Origin: an uncultured Aquimarina sp.
GTDB taxonomy: Bacteria; Bacteroidota; Bacteroidia; Flavobacteriales; Flavobacteriaceae
DNA length: 64,000 nt
Assembly: GCA_947492105.1 (NCBI GenBank)
Contig: CANLMN010000001.1
Coordinates: 1-64,000 of the forward strand
Direction: 5' to 3'
The notes beneath the pieces were generated by a model, which saw only the letters and a program-made list of their open reading frames with translations, was not told the origin of the DNA and ran no database searches. Position numbers and translations under genes: made by a program. Positions 9,901 through 19,700 of the stretch are shown here, piece by piece. The first letter of the stretch is position 1; every line of letters begins with the position of its first letter.

Positions 9901-11180
9901 CTTGCAACTACCCAAGGACTTCCAGCCTTCTTAGAATTATTGATCCACGTAAGAATACCATCTTTTCCAGAAAAAGCTCCTTGATACTCATTTGCATTTG
10001 ATGTTTGAATAGAAGCCCCTGTTAATTTTGCTTTTAGATCAAGCCAATCTTGATACTTTTTATGTTCACCAGGATACGTATGTATTACACGGTGATTTTG
10101 CCAAGGGTCTAGATCTGCTAACCAATCAATTCTTGCTATAGCAGATTTTGCTGTTCCTCTATACTCTTCTGATATATTCCATTCTACTGCAAGATGATGA
10201 CCAAACCTAGCTATCATTTCTCTGTAATACACTCTAAGTTGTGAAACATCAAGGGCATCCCAATTTTCATTTTCTGCTAGTTTGAAGTGTAGTAATAATC
10301 CATTCTTCTCTGCATGATCAAATACAATCTCCCATTGTGCTAGTTTTGAAACATCATAGTTATATCTATTGTTTCTTCCTGTCCAAGGAAATACATTTGG
10401 ATCATCTCCTCCAAACAATGACATTGATATTGAATTCATTTTCTGATCTTTCAGATAATTCAACACCCCTATAAGGTTCTTCCCTTTTCCATTTTTCCAT
10501 GTTGGATTTCCTGCTCCATAATTCACCGCATGAGCTTGATACTTATGCGCTGTACACCTTCCACAACTTTGTCTAGTCCCGTCAAAGTCAAAATCCTCAT
10601 AGTTCAGCAAATTCTCAGGTGAATCTGGTCCTAGTTTCAAAAAATATTCTTTACTCCCTTCAAACTGAAGATATCGTTTTTGCTTTGTATTTCCTTCTAA
10701 TTGGTATCGCAAACGACCTTGTGCTCTAAAGTCTGGACTCTTTTTATCCGATTCGGCAATAGTCCCCACTGTCCCGTTCAGCCTGTAGATTGGTTCTGGC
10801 AATTGGTTTGCCCACTTGGCGGCTATCCCTACTTGTTTATAATACAACGCTTGATATTTCCACGTACCTGTCATATTAGGTCGTAAATAAGCGACAAATT
10901 TATTTCCAGAGGTTGCTCCAGAATTAGCGGCGTCGCCATCCGCTACAAAAAAACCAGGAACACGCATTTGATCCCCTTGAGGATTTGTAAATACAACATC
11001 CAAACGATGATCCTTAAAAGTTGAACTGGATTCATCAAAAGACGTTCCTGGAATGTTTACCGTCACAGCAATTTTATGCCACTTCCTTAAAGTTCCGGAT
11101 ACAGATGAAGTTTGGGCATAACTAAAAAAAGGCAGAAATAAGCATATAAATAACTTAAACAACTTTGAGTCGCACATCAT
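6951..11180 (-). CDS. Secreted DUF5060/glycosidase-like multidomain protein with T9SS sorting domain
   Basis: 1409 residues. Order: signal peptide (1-22, ending SYAQ); DUF5060-type beta domain (about 25-120); TIM-barrel glycosidase-like region (about 150-560) with candidate acidic residues in EWNISEEY and ASDEQNTGE; a C-terminal beta cap; a CBM-like domain starting IIEAENLNISG (about 655-840); a proline-rich linker; three Ig-like repeats with the shared core D(K/S)(D/E)G or TDxDG; a DNRLRE/CBM96-like domain starting SPVHDAYLQDG; and a type A T9SS domain (about 1333-1409, VYPNPV). Presumably a cell-surface or secreted polysaccharide hydrolase. Its position downstream of susC/susD supports this. 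The exact GH family and the substrate were not identified. An alternative ATG lies one codon in. Confidence 0.8.
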   Translation of the reverse strand: MMCDSKLFKLFICLFLPFFSYAQTSSVSGTLRKWHKIAVTVNIPGTSFDESSSTFKDHRLDVVFTNPQGDQMRVPGFFVADGDAANSGATSGNKFVAYLRPNMTGTWKYQALYYKQVGIAAKWANQLPEPIYRLNGTVGTIAESDKKSPDFRAQGRLRYQLEGNTKQKRYLQFEGSKEYFLKLGPDSPENLLNYEDFDFDGTRQSCGRCTAHKYQAHAVNYGAGNPTWKNGKGKNLIGVLNYLKDQKMNSISMSLFGGDDPNVFPWTGRNNRYNYDVSKLAQWEIVFDHAEKNGLLLHFKLAENENWDALDVSQLRVYYREMIARFGHHLAVEWNISEEYRGTAKSAIARIDWLADLDPWQNHRVIHTYPGEHKKYQDWLDLKAKLTGASIQTSNANEYQGAFSGKDGILTWINNSKKAGSPWVVASDEQNTGERGVFTSSTISDKNVVKEARTRVLWKVLMAGGAGVMWYGGSLGDFLTEDFGRFDTLFKWSRYAIIDFFKKYKIAFWDMENNDSLVSANSAHCLESKGNQYVIYLENGGTTNLNLEGEDKKFNVQWFDPRNGGALQVGSVATIIGGSSVSIGNPPNSNTSDWVVFVTKEDDGKTNPIPQTSPHIGCSADFVEKDKRVIIEAENLNISGTSWVKKSDKSGSTGSGYISWEGANNFAKPGDEKLTATIEIRNPGKYRFQWRNTFGKGNNTTEHNDSWLRFPDASDFYAEQGASKVYPIGSGKTPNASKGGGADGWFKVWLASDTNWSWYSRTWDANSHPIYVEFDKPGVYTIEISGRSQYHLLDRIILYQEGVDAQNIRLGETACSTPLPPPPPPAPPVPAPTPEPEPTPEPTTTKPVVAFISPTNGTKYELGDTMIFTAEASDKDGYISNVLFFSEGTYLGGDNKAPFTMTQNAAKVGKYSITAIATDNKGNSTTSEVLTVEITEPKTIPTPVPVFPEVSLTGIKNGSVFKMGSPIAIGATATDVDGTITKVEFFAKGVISLGVDTNPAYTTVFRPAFAGTYSITARATDSDGNVTTSVPMDVIVRDVVEEEVDQKPKVGITGINEKERYSLKEGVRINADATDADGKIHKVVFYEGGVSNLGEEFVAPYSIQFKPKAAGVYQITARATDNDGNVTISTPVAVTIVADGDNITPVKLEPTTTINTRQVTPLEVVTQNVSLSPVHDAYLQDGKGYNTTIIRTEKGRRKAYFMFDVSEIKGTVETAMIQLVVSTDSGNGILRVYEGVDVDWKENTLTAGNAPATNTASIGEIDGSYSIGEIVQIPIDISAIKGDQITLVVEQSSGNDVAFASKENNVNTPPQLLIAYKPNAQKNKESKDLVNPSLKVYPNPVTTIAYLEGTHLEGSLVQLYTMSGALVYTKQAESNVLALPVDKLASGVYFVKTLSVSGISNMIRLAVGQ

Positions 11181-11442
11181 TTTGTGGAGTTTTTGAATCA
11201 GAGAACTGATTGATTGAACGTTAGTTTAGTATTGTACTTGAGGGCTAGATGTTTCCCTAACGTATTTCTAATACAACTTAGTATGTGACACACAAAAAAA
11301 TGTTTTAAACACAGTAGACAATGTTATAAACAACATTTCAATCACTTATACTGATATTATTAAAAAAACTTTAGGAAGGGGATAATCTTTATTAATGCCA
11401 AATTTAACATTTTATTTTGATAATTAAAAGTTAAATTTACTT

Positions 11443-14400
11443 TTAATTAACTTTTACTAACTGAATTAAGTCATTATTTTTTACTAAAACCACGTGCAAG
11501 ACATTTCCAATGGTAATAAACTCCATGTCTTTAATATCTCCTTTGGCATAAAAACCACTTTTTAGAGCACTTAAAGCACTAAATTTAGTATCCCCAGAGT
11601 TCTCTAATAACAAACCTATACTCGAATCATTTCTAGGTGTCTCTACCTCTGCTTCGTGCAAGTTTCCGGCTAGTAGCGCATCCACGTATCCATTGTTATC
11701 AAAATCTTTTGTTAAAATCTGATTCACACTAGAAAATTGCGCCTCTATAGGCAAGGCTGTTATTGTAAAACTACCATTCGTATTCTCCATATAAATACTA
11801 GCAAAAGATTTAACTTCGTAATGTAATGATTTGTCTAATTTTTTTTCTCCATAAACATCTTCTAATGTTGCTGTTGAAAAAGAATTATAGTCTAAGAATT
11901 TTTTCTTAATTTCTGGCACCTGTTGAGAAGAACACTCTCTTCCCCTGACTGGATACTTTTTACCATTATTATAATAGCTCAAAACGATATCATTACGTCG
12001 GTTCTTATCAAAATCATTCAAGTAAACATCAAATGTCTCCTTGGCTGTTGCCTGATATTTATAATTGCGTCCTAAGTTACCTATTATCACATCCTGATCA
12101 CCATCTTTATCAAAATCTCCTGATGCTATGCTAAACCACCACCCTCTTGTATCTTCTAACCCCAAATCTTCGGTTACATCTTCAAACTCTCCTTTATCAT
12201 TACGAAATACTGTGATAGGCATCCACTCTCCCACAACTATTAGATCTTGCCAACCATCAGCATCATAATCAACCCAAACTGCACTAGTAGCTAATCCCAA
12301 TTTCCTTAGTCCAGGAGCTGCTTTTTCTGTCACATCTATAAACTTCGGCTTTCCTTTGCTACCCACATTCTGTAACAAATAACTGTCGGCAGGAATAGGA
12401 TAGTTCCCAGGAATCAAACGTCCGCAGACGAGTAGATCTTGGTCACCATCTTTGTCATAATCCATTTTATACACTCTAGACCCGCTTGTGATCATTTTGG
12501 GAAGTGCTTCGGTGGCTCTGGACAAATTACCTTTACCATCATTCACGTACAAACGATCTTGCAAATATTTAGAGTCATGAGGGAATTCATTGCCACCACT
12601 CACTACATACAAATCTTGATCTCCATCAGCATCAGCATCAAAAATAAGCGCACCTATATCTTCATGAAGACGATCCTCCAACAGCGCATTTATCTTTTTT
12701 TCTTCAAAACCTGTTTCTTTCTGAAAGAAAAGTCCTCCGGAAAAATTGGCAGCCCCCCCTACAAAAAGATCATCTTTTCCATCTCCATTAAGATCTCCAA
12801 CAGCTAGACCCGGACCTAATCTAGATGTGCTATATGGTAACAAGATCTCTTTTTTATAATCATCGTATCTATTTTCTTTATGTCGATGCTTGGACAACAC
12901 CGAATCAGTTACTGTTTCAAATATTTTTGTTTTTGAAGCAGCACTAGTCGTATCAACCTCCTGAAACTTGGCATTCTTTTGTTGTACTGTTAATCGTTGA
13001 TCTACCTGAATATCCCCTAATATTTGCTGCGTTCCATTTGGCCATGTCACTGTTAATGATTTTATCGTAGTTTGACTACCAAGTCCAAAATGCATTATAG
13101 GCGACACCGAGGACTGAAACCCTCTACTCAAAGTAAGCTCTTGATACTGTAACCCTTCTTCTGTTTCAAGAATAACTTTACTTCCTAATCCAAAAACATT
13201 TTTATCATTTCCTTCAAATTCTATTTGTAAATAATGATTTTTGAAAGTGTTTGTATTTTCAAAAACCGCCACCTTATCATCAATATTATTCACTACCAAC
13301 TCCAAATCCCCGTCATTATCCAAATCTGCGTACACACTTCCATTAGAAAAACCCTCAAATTTTAATCCCCAATGCTCATTACTTTGCTTAAAAGTGAGAT
13401 CCTTATTGTTTTTGAACACAAAATTATCCACTCGCTCTGATGGAATTTGAGTACTTTTATACAATAGGCTATCACGTTTATTTTTTGATTTTTTTAGTTT
13501 TGCAAAGTAATCTCTATTATTAATCTCTTTTCTTGTTCCGTTGGCAACAAAAAGATCTTTCCATCCGTCATTATCGAGATCCGAGAACAATGGAGCCCAA
13601 CTCCAATCCGTAGAAGCCACCCCTGCCAAGCGCGCTACATTACTAAAATCAGGAACGCCATCATGATTTACTCCCGAATTTAACTGCAAGCTATTTTGCA
13701 TATATTGATAATGAAAACCTGAGTTCACTACAGAATAAAACAACTCCGGATTCATACTAGCCATATTAGCTTTGGATCTTCTATTGTCTTTTGGCGACAT
13801 ATCTACTTGAAAAATATCTAACAGACCATCGTTATTATAATCAGCTATATCAACGCCCATACCATAAAAAGAAGTGTTTTTTGTAGCTTCTTTGACATGC
13901 TCCTTAAAAGTACCATCCTTTTGATTTATAAAAAGATAATCTGGCGTGGCAAAATCATTGGACACATATAAATCGGGCCATCCATCTGCATTCAAATCAG
14001 ATACTGTTGCACTTAATGTTAATCCAAAAGAGCGAAGTCCCGCTTCATTTGTTACTTCTGTAAACTTTTGACCATTATCATTCCTAAAAAGTTTGTCCGT
14101 TTCTACATGCTTTGTATTTCTCATTTTATGTTTATAAAACTCTATAGGTGTTGAGAATGGAGTTGGTGGATAATTCGCAACATATAAATCCAAATCCCCA
14201 TCCAAATCATAATCAAAAAATGTTCCTTGCACGCTATTCCCTTTGTCTGCAATCCCAAATTCCTTTGCCTTTTCTGTAAATGTTCCATCTCCATTATTAT
14301 GAAAAAGTAAGTTTTCTTTTGGCTCAAATCTCCCTCCTACGCTACAATAGATATCTAGAAAACCATCACCATCTACATCGGCCATTGTTACCCCGGTAAA

Positions 14401-14760
14401 CCAACGATCATCTCCTGCAACGCCTGCTTTTTCTGTAATATCCTCAAACTTAAGATTTCCTTTATTAAGATATAATTTATTCGAAACTTGGTTTCCTGTA
14501 AAATATAAATCCACCAATCCATCATTATTAATATCTCCAACAGCTACACCACCCCCCATATACAGATACGAATAGGTGAAATAATTAATACTATCGTTCT
14601 CTACTAAGTCATTAGAAAAAGTAATCCCTGTGGCAGAACTCTTCAGTTTTTTGAAGAGTTTTGGAGTATTCGAATCATCGATAACAACATCCTGTTTCTT
14701 ATCGACACATGAGGCACATAGTATTACCAATAAGCTAAATAAAAATTGCAAAAATCTCAT
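11443..14760 (-). CDS. FG-GAP/VCBS repeat lipoprotein with ASPIC/UnbV domain
   Basis: 1105 residues with a lipoprotein signal (ILCASC, C18). It has many FG-GAP/VCBS beta-propeller repeats with Ca-binding-like DxDxDG cores (DINNDGLVD, DVDGDGFLD, DYDLDGDLD, DLDNDGDLE). An ASPIC/UnbV domain lies near residues 505-595 (LSRGFQSSV, VTWPNGTQQ). A second set of repeats follows (DADADGDQD, DYDKDGDQD, DFDKDGDQD). Such proteins are often encoded next to SusC/SusD pairs in marine Bacteroidota and may bind glycan or assist uptake at the outer surface; the function is unproven. A strong hairpin separates it from susD, so its expression may be reduced relative to susCD or driven separately. Confidence 0.85.
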   Translation of the reverse strand: MRFLQFLFSLLVILCASCVDKKQDVVIDDSNTPKLFKKLKSSATGITFSNDLVENDSINYFTYSYLYMGGGVAVGDINNDGLVDLYFTGNQVSNKLYLNKGNLKFEDITEKAGVAGDDRWFTGVTMADVDGDGFLDIYCSVGGRFEPKENLLFHNNGDGTFTEKAKEFGIADKGNSVQGTFFDYDLDGDLDLYVANYPPTPFSTPIEFYKHKMRNTKHVETDKLFRNDNGQKFTEVTNEAGLRSFGLTLSATVSDLNADGWPDLYVSNDFATPDYLFINQKDGTFKEHVKEATKNTSFYGMGVDIADYNNDGLLDIFQVDMSPKDNRRSKANMASMNPELFYSVVNSGFHYQYMQNSLQLNSGVNHDGVPDFSNVARLAGVASTDWSWAPLFSDLDNDGWKDLFVANGTRKEINNRDYFAKLKKSKNKRDSLLYKSTQIPSERVDNFVFKNNKDLTFKQSNEHWGLKFEGFSNGSVYADLDNDGDLELVVNNIDDKVAVFENTNTFKNHYLQIEFEGNDKNVFGLGSKVILETEEGLQYQELTLSRGFQSSVSPIMHFGLGSQTTIKSLTVTWPNGTQQILGDIQVDQRLTVQQKNAKFQEVDTTSAASKTKIFETVTDSVLSKHRHKENRYDDYKKEILLPYSTSRLGPGLAVGDLNGDGKDDLFVGGAANFSGGLFFQKETGFEEKKINALLEDRLHEDIGALIFDADADGDQDLYVVSGGNEFPHDSKYLQDRLYVNDGKGNLSRATEALPKMITSGSRVYKMDYDKDGDQDLLVCGRLIPGNYPIPADSYLLQNVGSKGKPKFIDVTEKAAPGLRKLGLATSAVWVDYDADGWQDLIVVGEWMPITVFRNDKGEFEDVTEDLGLEDTRGWWFSIASGDFDKDGDQDVIIGNLGRNYKYQATAKETFDVYLNDFDKNRRNDIVLSYYNNGKKYPVRGRECSSQQVPEIKKKFLDYNSFSTATLEDVYGEKKLDKSLHYEVKSFASIYMENTNGSFTITALPIEAQFSSVNQILTKDFDNNGYVDALLAGNLHEAEVETPRNDSSIGLLLENSGDTKFSALSALKSGFYAKGDIKDMEFITIGNVLHVVLVKNNDLIQLVKVN

Positions 14761-14811
14761 ATAAATTCTGTCTGTTCTTGATGGGAATAAAGATACGTAA
14801 GAGAAATGTAT

Positions 14812-14857
14812 AAAAGCAAAAAGCAGCGTTATTAAAATAACACTGCTTTTTGCTTTT
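14812..14857. terminator. Strong hairpin between susD and the UnbV gene
   Basis: A 22-base stem AAAAGCAAAAAGCAGCGTTA ... TAACACTGCTTTTTGCTTTT with a 2-base loop and one G-U-type mismatch. It lies downstream of the susD stop (15004) and about 50 bases upstream of the next gene. It fits an attenuating terminator or a 3' end-stabilising hairpin for the susCD transcript. Confidence 0.8.
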
Positions 14858-15003
14858 TCCTTAATTAATCAATATCCATGAGACTTTGAATTCGTCCGAA
14901 TACAAAGCTTTTTTACGTGAATCACAAAAACATTTCTTCTCGCTTTAGTTCTTCACTTTTTTCGTTCAAAACAAAACATCAAGATATGATTAGGTATCTA
15001 AAA

Positions 15004-16734
15004 TTAGTTTTGTGTAATCACCCCACCACTTAAGTCAATTGCAGTTTGAGGGATTGGATAATAGTTATCCTCATTTGCTTCAAAAGAGACTCCAGACAAA
15101 TGAGATCTTTTTGTTCCTTCTTCAGTCAAATAATCATTTAACACATCTGCTGCTCTTCCTTGACGTACTAGATCAAAAAATCGATGCCCTTCCATAGCCA
15201 ATTCAATTCTTCTTTCAAAATTCACTGCTCTCATTGCAAACTCTTTATCAGGGAAAGTACCGTACGTATTAATAAGATAATTCGCCGCTGGTTCTTCCAA
15301 TACATTCAAAGTTACTTCTTCTGTAACAGGATCTACTTGCCTATCTATTGCTTTTACAAAATCCTCTGGATTAGCTGCTCTTGCTCTTACACGATCAACA
15401 AGACTTACAGCCTTTGCCAAATCACTTTTGTCAGCAGCTACCTCTGCTGCCCATAACAATACTTCAGAGAATCGAATAATATTAATATTTATAGCACTTA
15501 CATTAGAACTCCATGCGTTTGTAGAGTTTGCTTCTCCTTTTTGGCTTGCTCTATAAAGCGTCTTCTTTTGTAAGTAAGGGCCTCCATTCGCTTGATTTCT
15601 AATCCATGCACTACCTCTATGCAAATCCCAACCTAGATAGTCTATTCCTCTTCGCCCTACAGTCCAATCCAAGCGAGGATCCAATGTCCCGGCATAAGGA
15701 GTAAAGTCATCATCTGAAGTTATTCCGTCATCATTTGTTACATCCTCATTATTAAAATCTGTTAATAATGGAAGCCCATCTGCTCCTGTTTTGAATGCAT
15801 TTACCAAATTCTGAGAAGGCTGAAAGAAACCACAACAACCTGCACCTGCTTCTCCTGTTTGCGGGAAATTCAATGCCTCTCCCCAGTTACCATTACTTCC
15901 ATTACTACTTCCATCCTGCACACTATGCTGTACCGCAAAAACTGATTCAGCACTATTATTTGCTGCAAAATTAAAATTATCAGAAAACAATGTATTTAAC
16001 TGATATGGACCGTTTTCGATAACATCATCAAGAATAGGTTCAGCAGCTGCATAATCCAATTGATACATGTGTGTTTTTGCCAGATACGTCTTTGCTGTCC
16101 AACTAGAGGCTCTTCCTGTTTCTTCGGGTTGGTCATTCATATTAGCTGCAGCGAAAGCAAAATCTTCTTCTATTTTTGTCCAAGATTCAACATTCTCATT
16201 TGATTGACTCGTGACAGCTGTTTCTAAAATATAGGGAATTTTGTTCCACATTTTTTTTGCTTCAAAATGAAAATGCCCTCGTAAGAAACGTGCTTCTCCT
16301 TCTAGTGCTAATGCATCTGCCGTTGACAAATCTCCTTTTTCAAGTCCAATCTTGACACCTCTAATCACCTCGTTAGATCTAGCAACACCTTCAAAAACTG
16401 CTCTCCATTTATAATCCAAAAATGAACTTGTTGATAAAGGTGAATATTTTTCTATATTATTGATTGGAGGTTGATCTCCTGGATCACTTCCTTTATACGC
16501 ATTATCAGAAGCTACTTCTCCATACACCCAATTAGATGGTGCAGCTCTCCAAACATCTGTATTATCCAAATTTCCATCCAATATACCATAAGCTCCTACA
16601 ATTTGTCCGTTTATCCATGCTTTGTCAAAAGTCAAAACATCGTTTCCTATGGTACCTTGCGGTGAAACATTTAATTCTTCATTACAAGAAGCAAAAACTC
16701 CTAGTAACAACATTATTATCGCTATATTTTTCAT
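15004..16734 (-). CDS. SusD/RagB-family outer-membrane nutrient-binding lipoprotein
   Basis: 576 residues. Lipoprotein signal MKNIAIIMLLLGVFASC with C17, then the SusD helical fold: the RFLRGHFHFEAKKMWN TPR-type segment and the typical C-terminal FERRIELAMEGHRFFDLVRQG and YYPIPQTAIDLS motifs. SusD proteins form the lid on SusC transporters and capture oligosaccharides at the surface. The gene starts 36 bases after the SusC stop on the same strand. The middle region, with paired Cys (GAGCCGFF) and Asn/Asp-rich loops, is where ligand contacts usually vary. The glycan is unknown. Confidence 0.95.
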   Translation of the reverse strand: MKNIAIIMLLLGVFASCNEELNVSPQGTIGNDVLTFDKAWINGQIVGAYGILDGNLDNTDVWRAAPSNWVYGEVASDNAYKGSDPGDQPPINNIEKYSPLSTSSFLDYKWRAVFEGVARSNEVIRGVKIGLEKGDLSTADALALEGEARFLRGHFHFEAKKMWNKIPYILETAVTSQSNENVESWTKIEEDFAFAAANMNDQPEETGRASSWTAKTYLAKTHMYQLDYAAAEPILDDVIENGPYQLNTLFSDNFNFAANNSAESVFAVQHSVQDGSSNGSNGNWGEALNFPQTGEAGAGCCGFFQPSQNLVNAFKTGADGLPLLTDFNNEDVTNDDGITSDDDFTPYAGTLDPRLDWTVGRRGIDYLGWDLHRGSAWIRNQANGGPYLQKKTLYRASQKGEANSTNAWSSNVSAININIIRFSEVLLWAAEVAADKSDLAKAVSLVDRVRARAANPEDFVKAIDRQVDPVTEEVTLNVLEEPAANYLINTYGTFPDKEFAMRAVNFERRIELAMEGHRFFDLVRQGRAADVLNDYLTEEGTKRSHLSGVSFEANEDNYYPIPQTAIDLSGGVITQN

Positions 16735-16770
16735 TTTTCTATTAAATTTAAGAAAATCTATTATTTTTTT

Positions 16771-19700
16771 TTAAAAAGAAGCACTTAATCCTAGTAACAA
16801 AGATCTTGAAATAGGGTATGCGCCACGATCTATACCTATATCACTATTAGAACCTCCGTCAAAGTCTTGTATACTAATTTCTGGATCCAAGCCTTCATAA
16901 CCCGTGATAGTCAAAATATTCTTTGCTTGTATATAGATTCTTAATTTATCCATTTTTATCGACTCAATAAAAGTATCAGGAAGTGAATAACCAAATTGAA
17001 TATTTTTGAGTCTTAGATACGAACCATCTTCTACAAAATGACTAGATACCGAAGATTCTAATCCAATAACATCAGAATCCGTAGTCAATGCTGGCACAGA
17101 AGCCCCAGTATTACTCGGTGTCCATGCATTAATATAATCTAAAGACTTCTGCCCTGGAAAAACATTTGTTTCTGTAAAGTATTTTGTGAAATTATAAATA
17201 TCATTCCCCTGTGATCCTTGAATCAATAAAGAAACATCAAAACTTTTGTAATCTGCACTAAAATTAATTCCGTATGTAAAATCAGGATGCGGATTACCTA
17301 TAAAATCTCGATCCTTATCTTGATCAAAAACTCCATCACCATCTACATCTTTAAACTTGATTCGACCATTTTCATCAAGTCCTTCTGACACCAGCCCATA
17401 AAATGAAGCCAAAGGCTCTCCTGCTGCCGTTCTACTGATAGTTTGTCCAAAACTTTCTGAACCTGCCAAAAACACATTAGACTTGTCAGGATCTAATTCA
17501 ACCACTTCGTTCTTGTAGTGAGAAAGATTTACTTGAATATCATAATTAAATCCACTAGCCGTTTTGTGTCCATAACCAACCCCCAAATCAATACCTGTAT
17601 TGTTCATGACTCCTATATTTTTGAATATTGTATTGACATCACCAAATACCGCAGGATCCTGAGGTGAATTAATTAACATATCCTCTGTATCTGCTGTATA
17701 CCAGTCAAACTTCAAATTCAATTCATTGAAAAAAGTAACATCAAAACCAAAATTTAATGTTTTGGTTGTTTCCCATTTCAAATCTGGATTACCACGAGAT
17801 GCCAAATAATATCCCGTTGCCAAAGACGTATTTCCGTTTGGATAATTAATAAAATCTAATCCCGACGTATACTGATTTGCCAGACGCAATGGGATTCTTT
17901 CATTTCCTAATTCTCCATAACTACCGATAATTTTCAAATCAGTGATTGCCGAAGAATCGCTTAAGAAATCCTCGTTAGAAACTCTCCATCCCGCACTAAC
18001 AGCAGGGAAATAATCTGTTCTATTAGACTCCGAAAAACTACTAGACTCATCACGTCTCAAGGTAAAACCAAAAATATACTTATCGTCGAATTTATAATCT
18101 ATTTTTGTAAAAGCAGAAAATAGAGCTCCTTTTCCACCTGTACCACTATTTGCGATCCCATCAGTTCCCAGATTTAGATAAATAAAGTTTTCTGGCTCAT
18201 TGAACAACAATGTAGTTCTAGTTGCAGAAATAGATTCCAAATTTGCTTTCTGAAACTCTAATCCTCCAAAAATATTAAAATCATGCGCACCTATTTTCTT
18301 ATTATATGTTAGCGCATTTGTCCAAATAGTTCTTGTGAAGGTACTACTAAACTCTGTTAATGCATTATTAAAAACTGCCGCCTCATTTTGTGGTGATGGA
18401 GGGTTAAATACTGAAAAATCAGAATGCAAATACTCCAAACCTAAGTTTGTCTTCATCGTTAGACCATCAATAATATCCAATTCTGCAAACATGTTACCCA
18501 GTACTCGGAAACGTTTATCTTTATTATTTCTATTATTAAAGGCTACAGCAATCGGATTAGCTCCATTTCCTAATCCTGGACTTTGTGTCCCTGCAAAATT
18601 ACCAGCCACGTCTCTAACTGGGATCAAAGGGTGAATACGATATAACTGACCAACGACACCACCTTCATTTTGATTATTGACTGCTTCAACTTTTTCTGTA
18701 TACGCAAAATTAAAATTTTCGCCCATTCTGAAGCGATTGTTTATCTCATGCGAAGAATTTAATCTAGTGTTATACCGATTAAAATTTGTTTCTAACCCCA
18801 CACCTTGTTGATCCAATAAACCTACTGCCCAATAATAATTAGAAGTTTCTGATCCACCAGCCATACTTATATTCGTATTCTGAACAACTGCTGCATTATA
18901 GAATTCATCAAACCAATCAGTTCCTGACTTATTAGCTCTAGTGATTCTATTATCCTCTCTATATTGGCTTTCATCTGCTGTTTGCGATCCTGCAGGAGTA
19001 ATGTAATTTGGAAGAACAGGTGTTGGTCCACTACCAAACTGCTGATTCGAAGGGGGTGTATTATCATTACTAGGATCCGAATCACCACGAACCGTATTGA
19101 AATGTGCTTGCCAATCTGCATTTGCTAATTGTTGCGGGTTTGCAAGATCCGGGAAAGCGCTTCTTGGAATATAATCCACACCTACATAACTATCGACACT
19201 AAAGGTTGTCTTTTGATTCCTACTCCCTTTTTTTGTTTCTATAACGATAACCCCATTTGATGCTCGAACTCCAAAAATAGATGCTGCAGATGCATCTTTT
19301 AATATTTGAATAGACTTGATATCCGCTGGATTAATATCATTAAGATCTGCAGTAGACTGCGTACCATCTATAATATACAAAGGATCATTATCATTTACAG
19401 TACCAAAACCACGTATTCTAACTGCAGCTTTTCCACCAGGTCCCCCTTCTGCTCCAACTGTGATACCAGATGCCTGCCCCTGCAAAGCTTGTTCTAAACT
19501 TACTGGAGATGTAGCAATAAAATCATCTGCTTGAATTACAGATACAGAACTAACAATATCTCTAGTTGATTGTTTTGTATACCCTGTAAGAACCACCTCA
19601 TCCAAAGACGCTGTATCTTCTTCCATTGTGACACTTAATGATTGCTGGGAAGCATAAGTAACTTCTTTTACAACAAAACCCACATAACTAAATAAAAGTA

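Noticed and set aside
7248-10886. Several plus-strand open frames opposite the 1409-residue gene (for example 8101-8766 and 9640-9984)
   Set aside because: They are mirror images of the real minus-strand domains. The Gly-rich stretch in 8101-8766 is the antisense of the proline-rich linker. No start signals or protein-like conservation.
12439-12807. Plus-strand frame of 122 codons opposite the UnbV gene
   Set aside because: Antisense of the DxDxDG repeats; no independent support.
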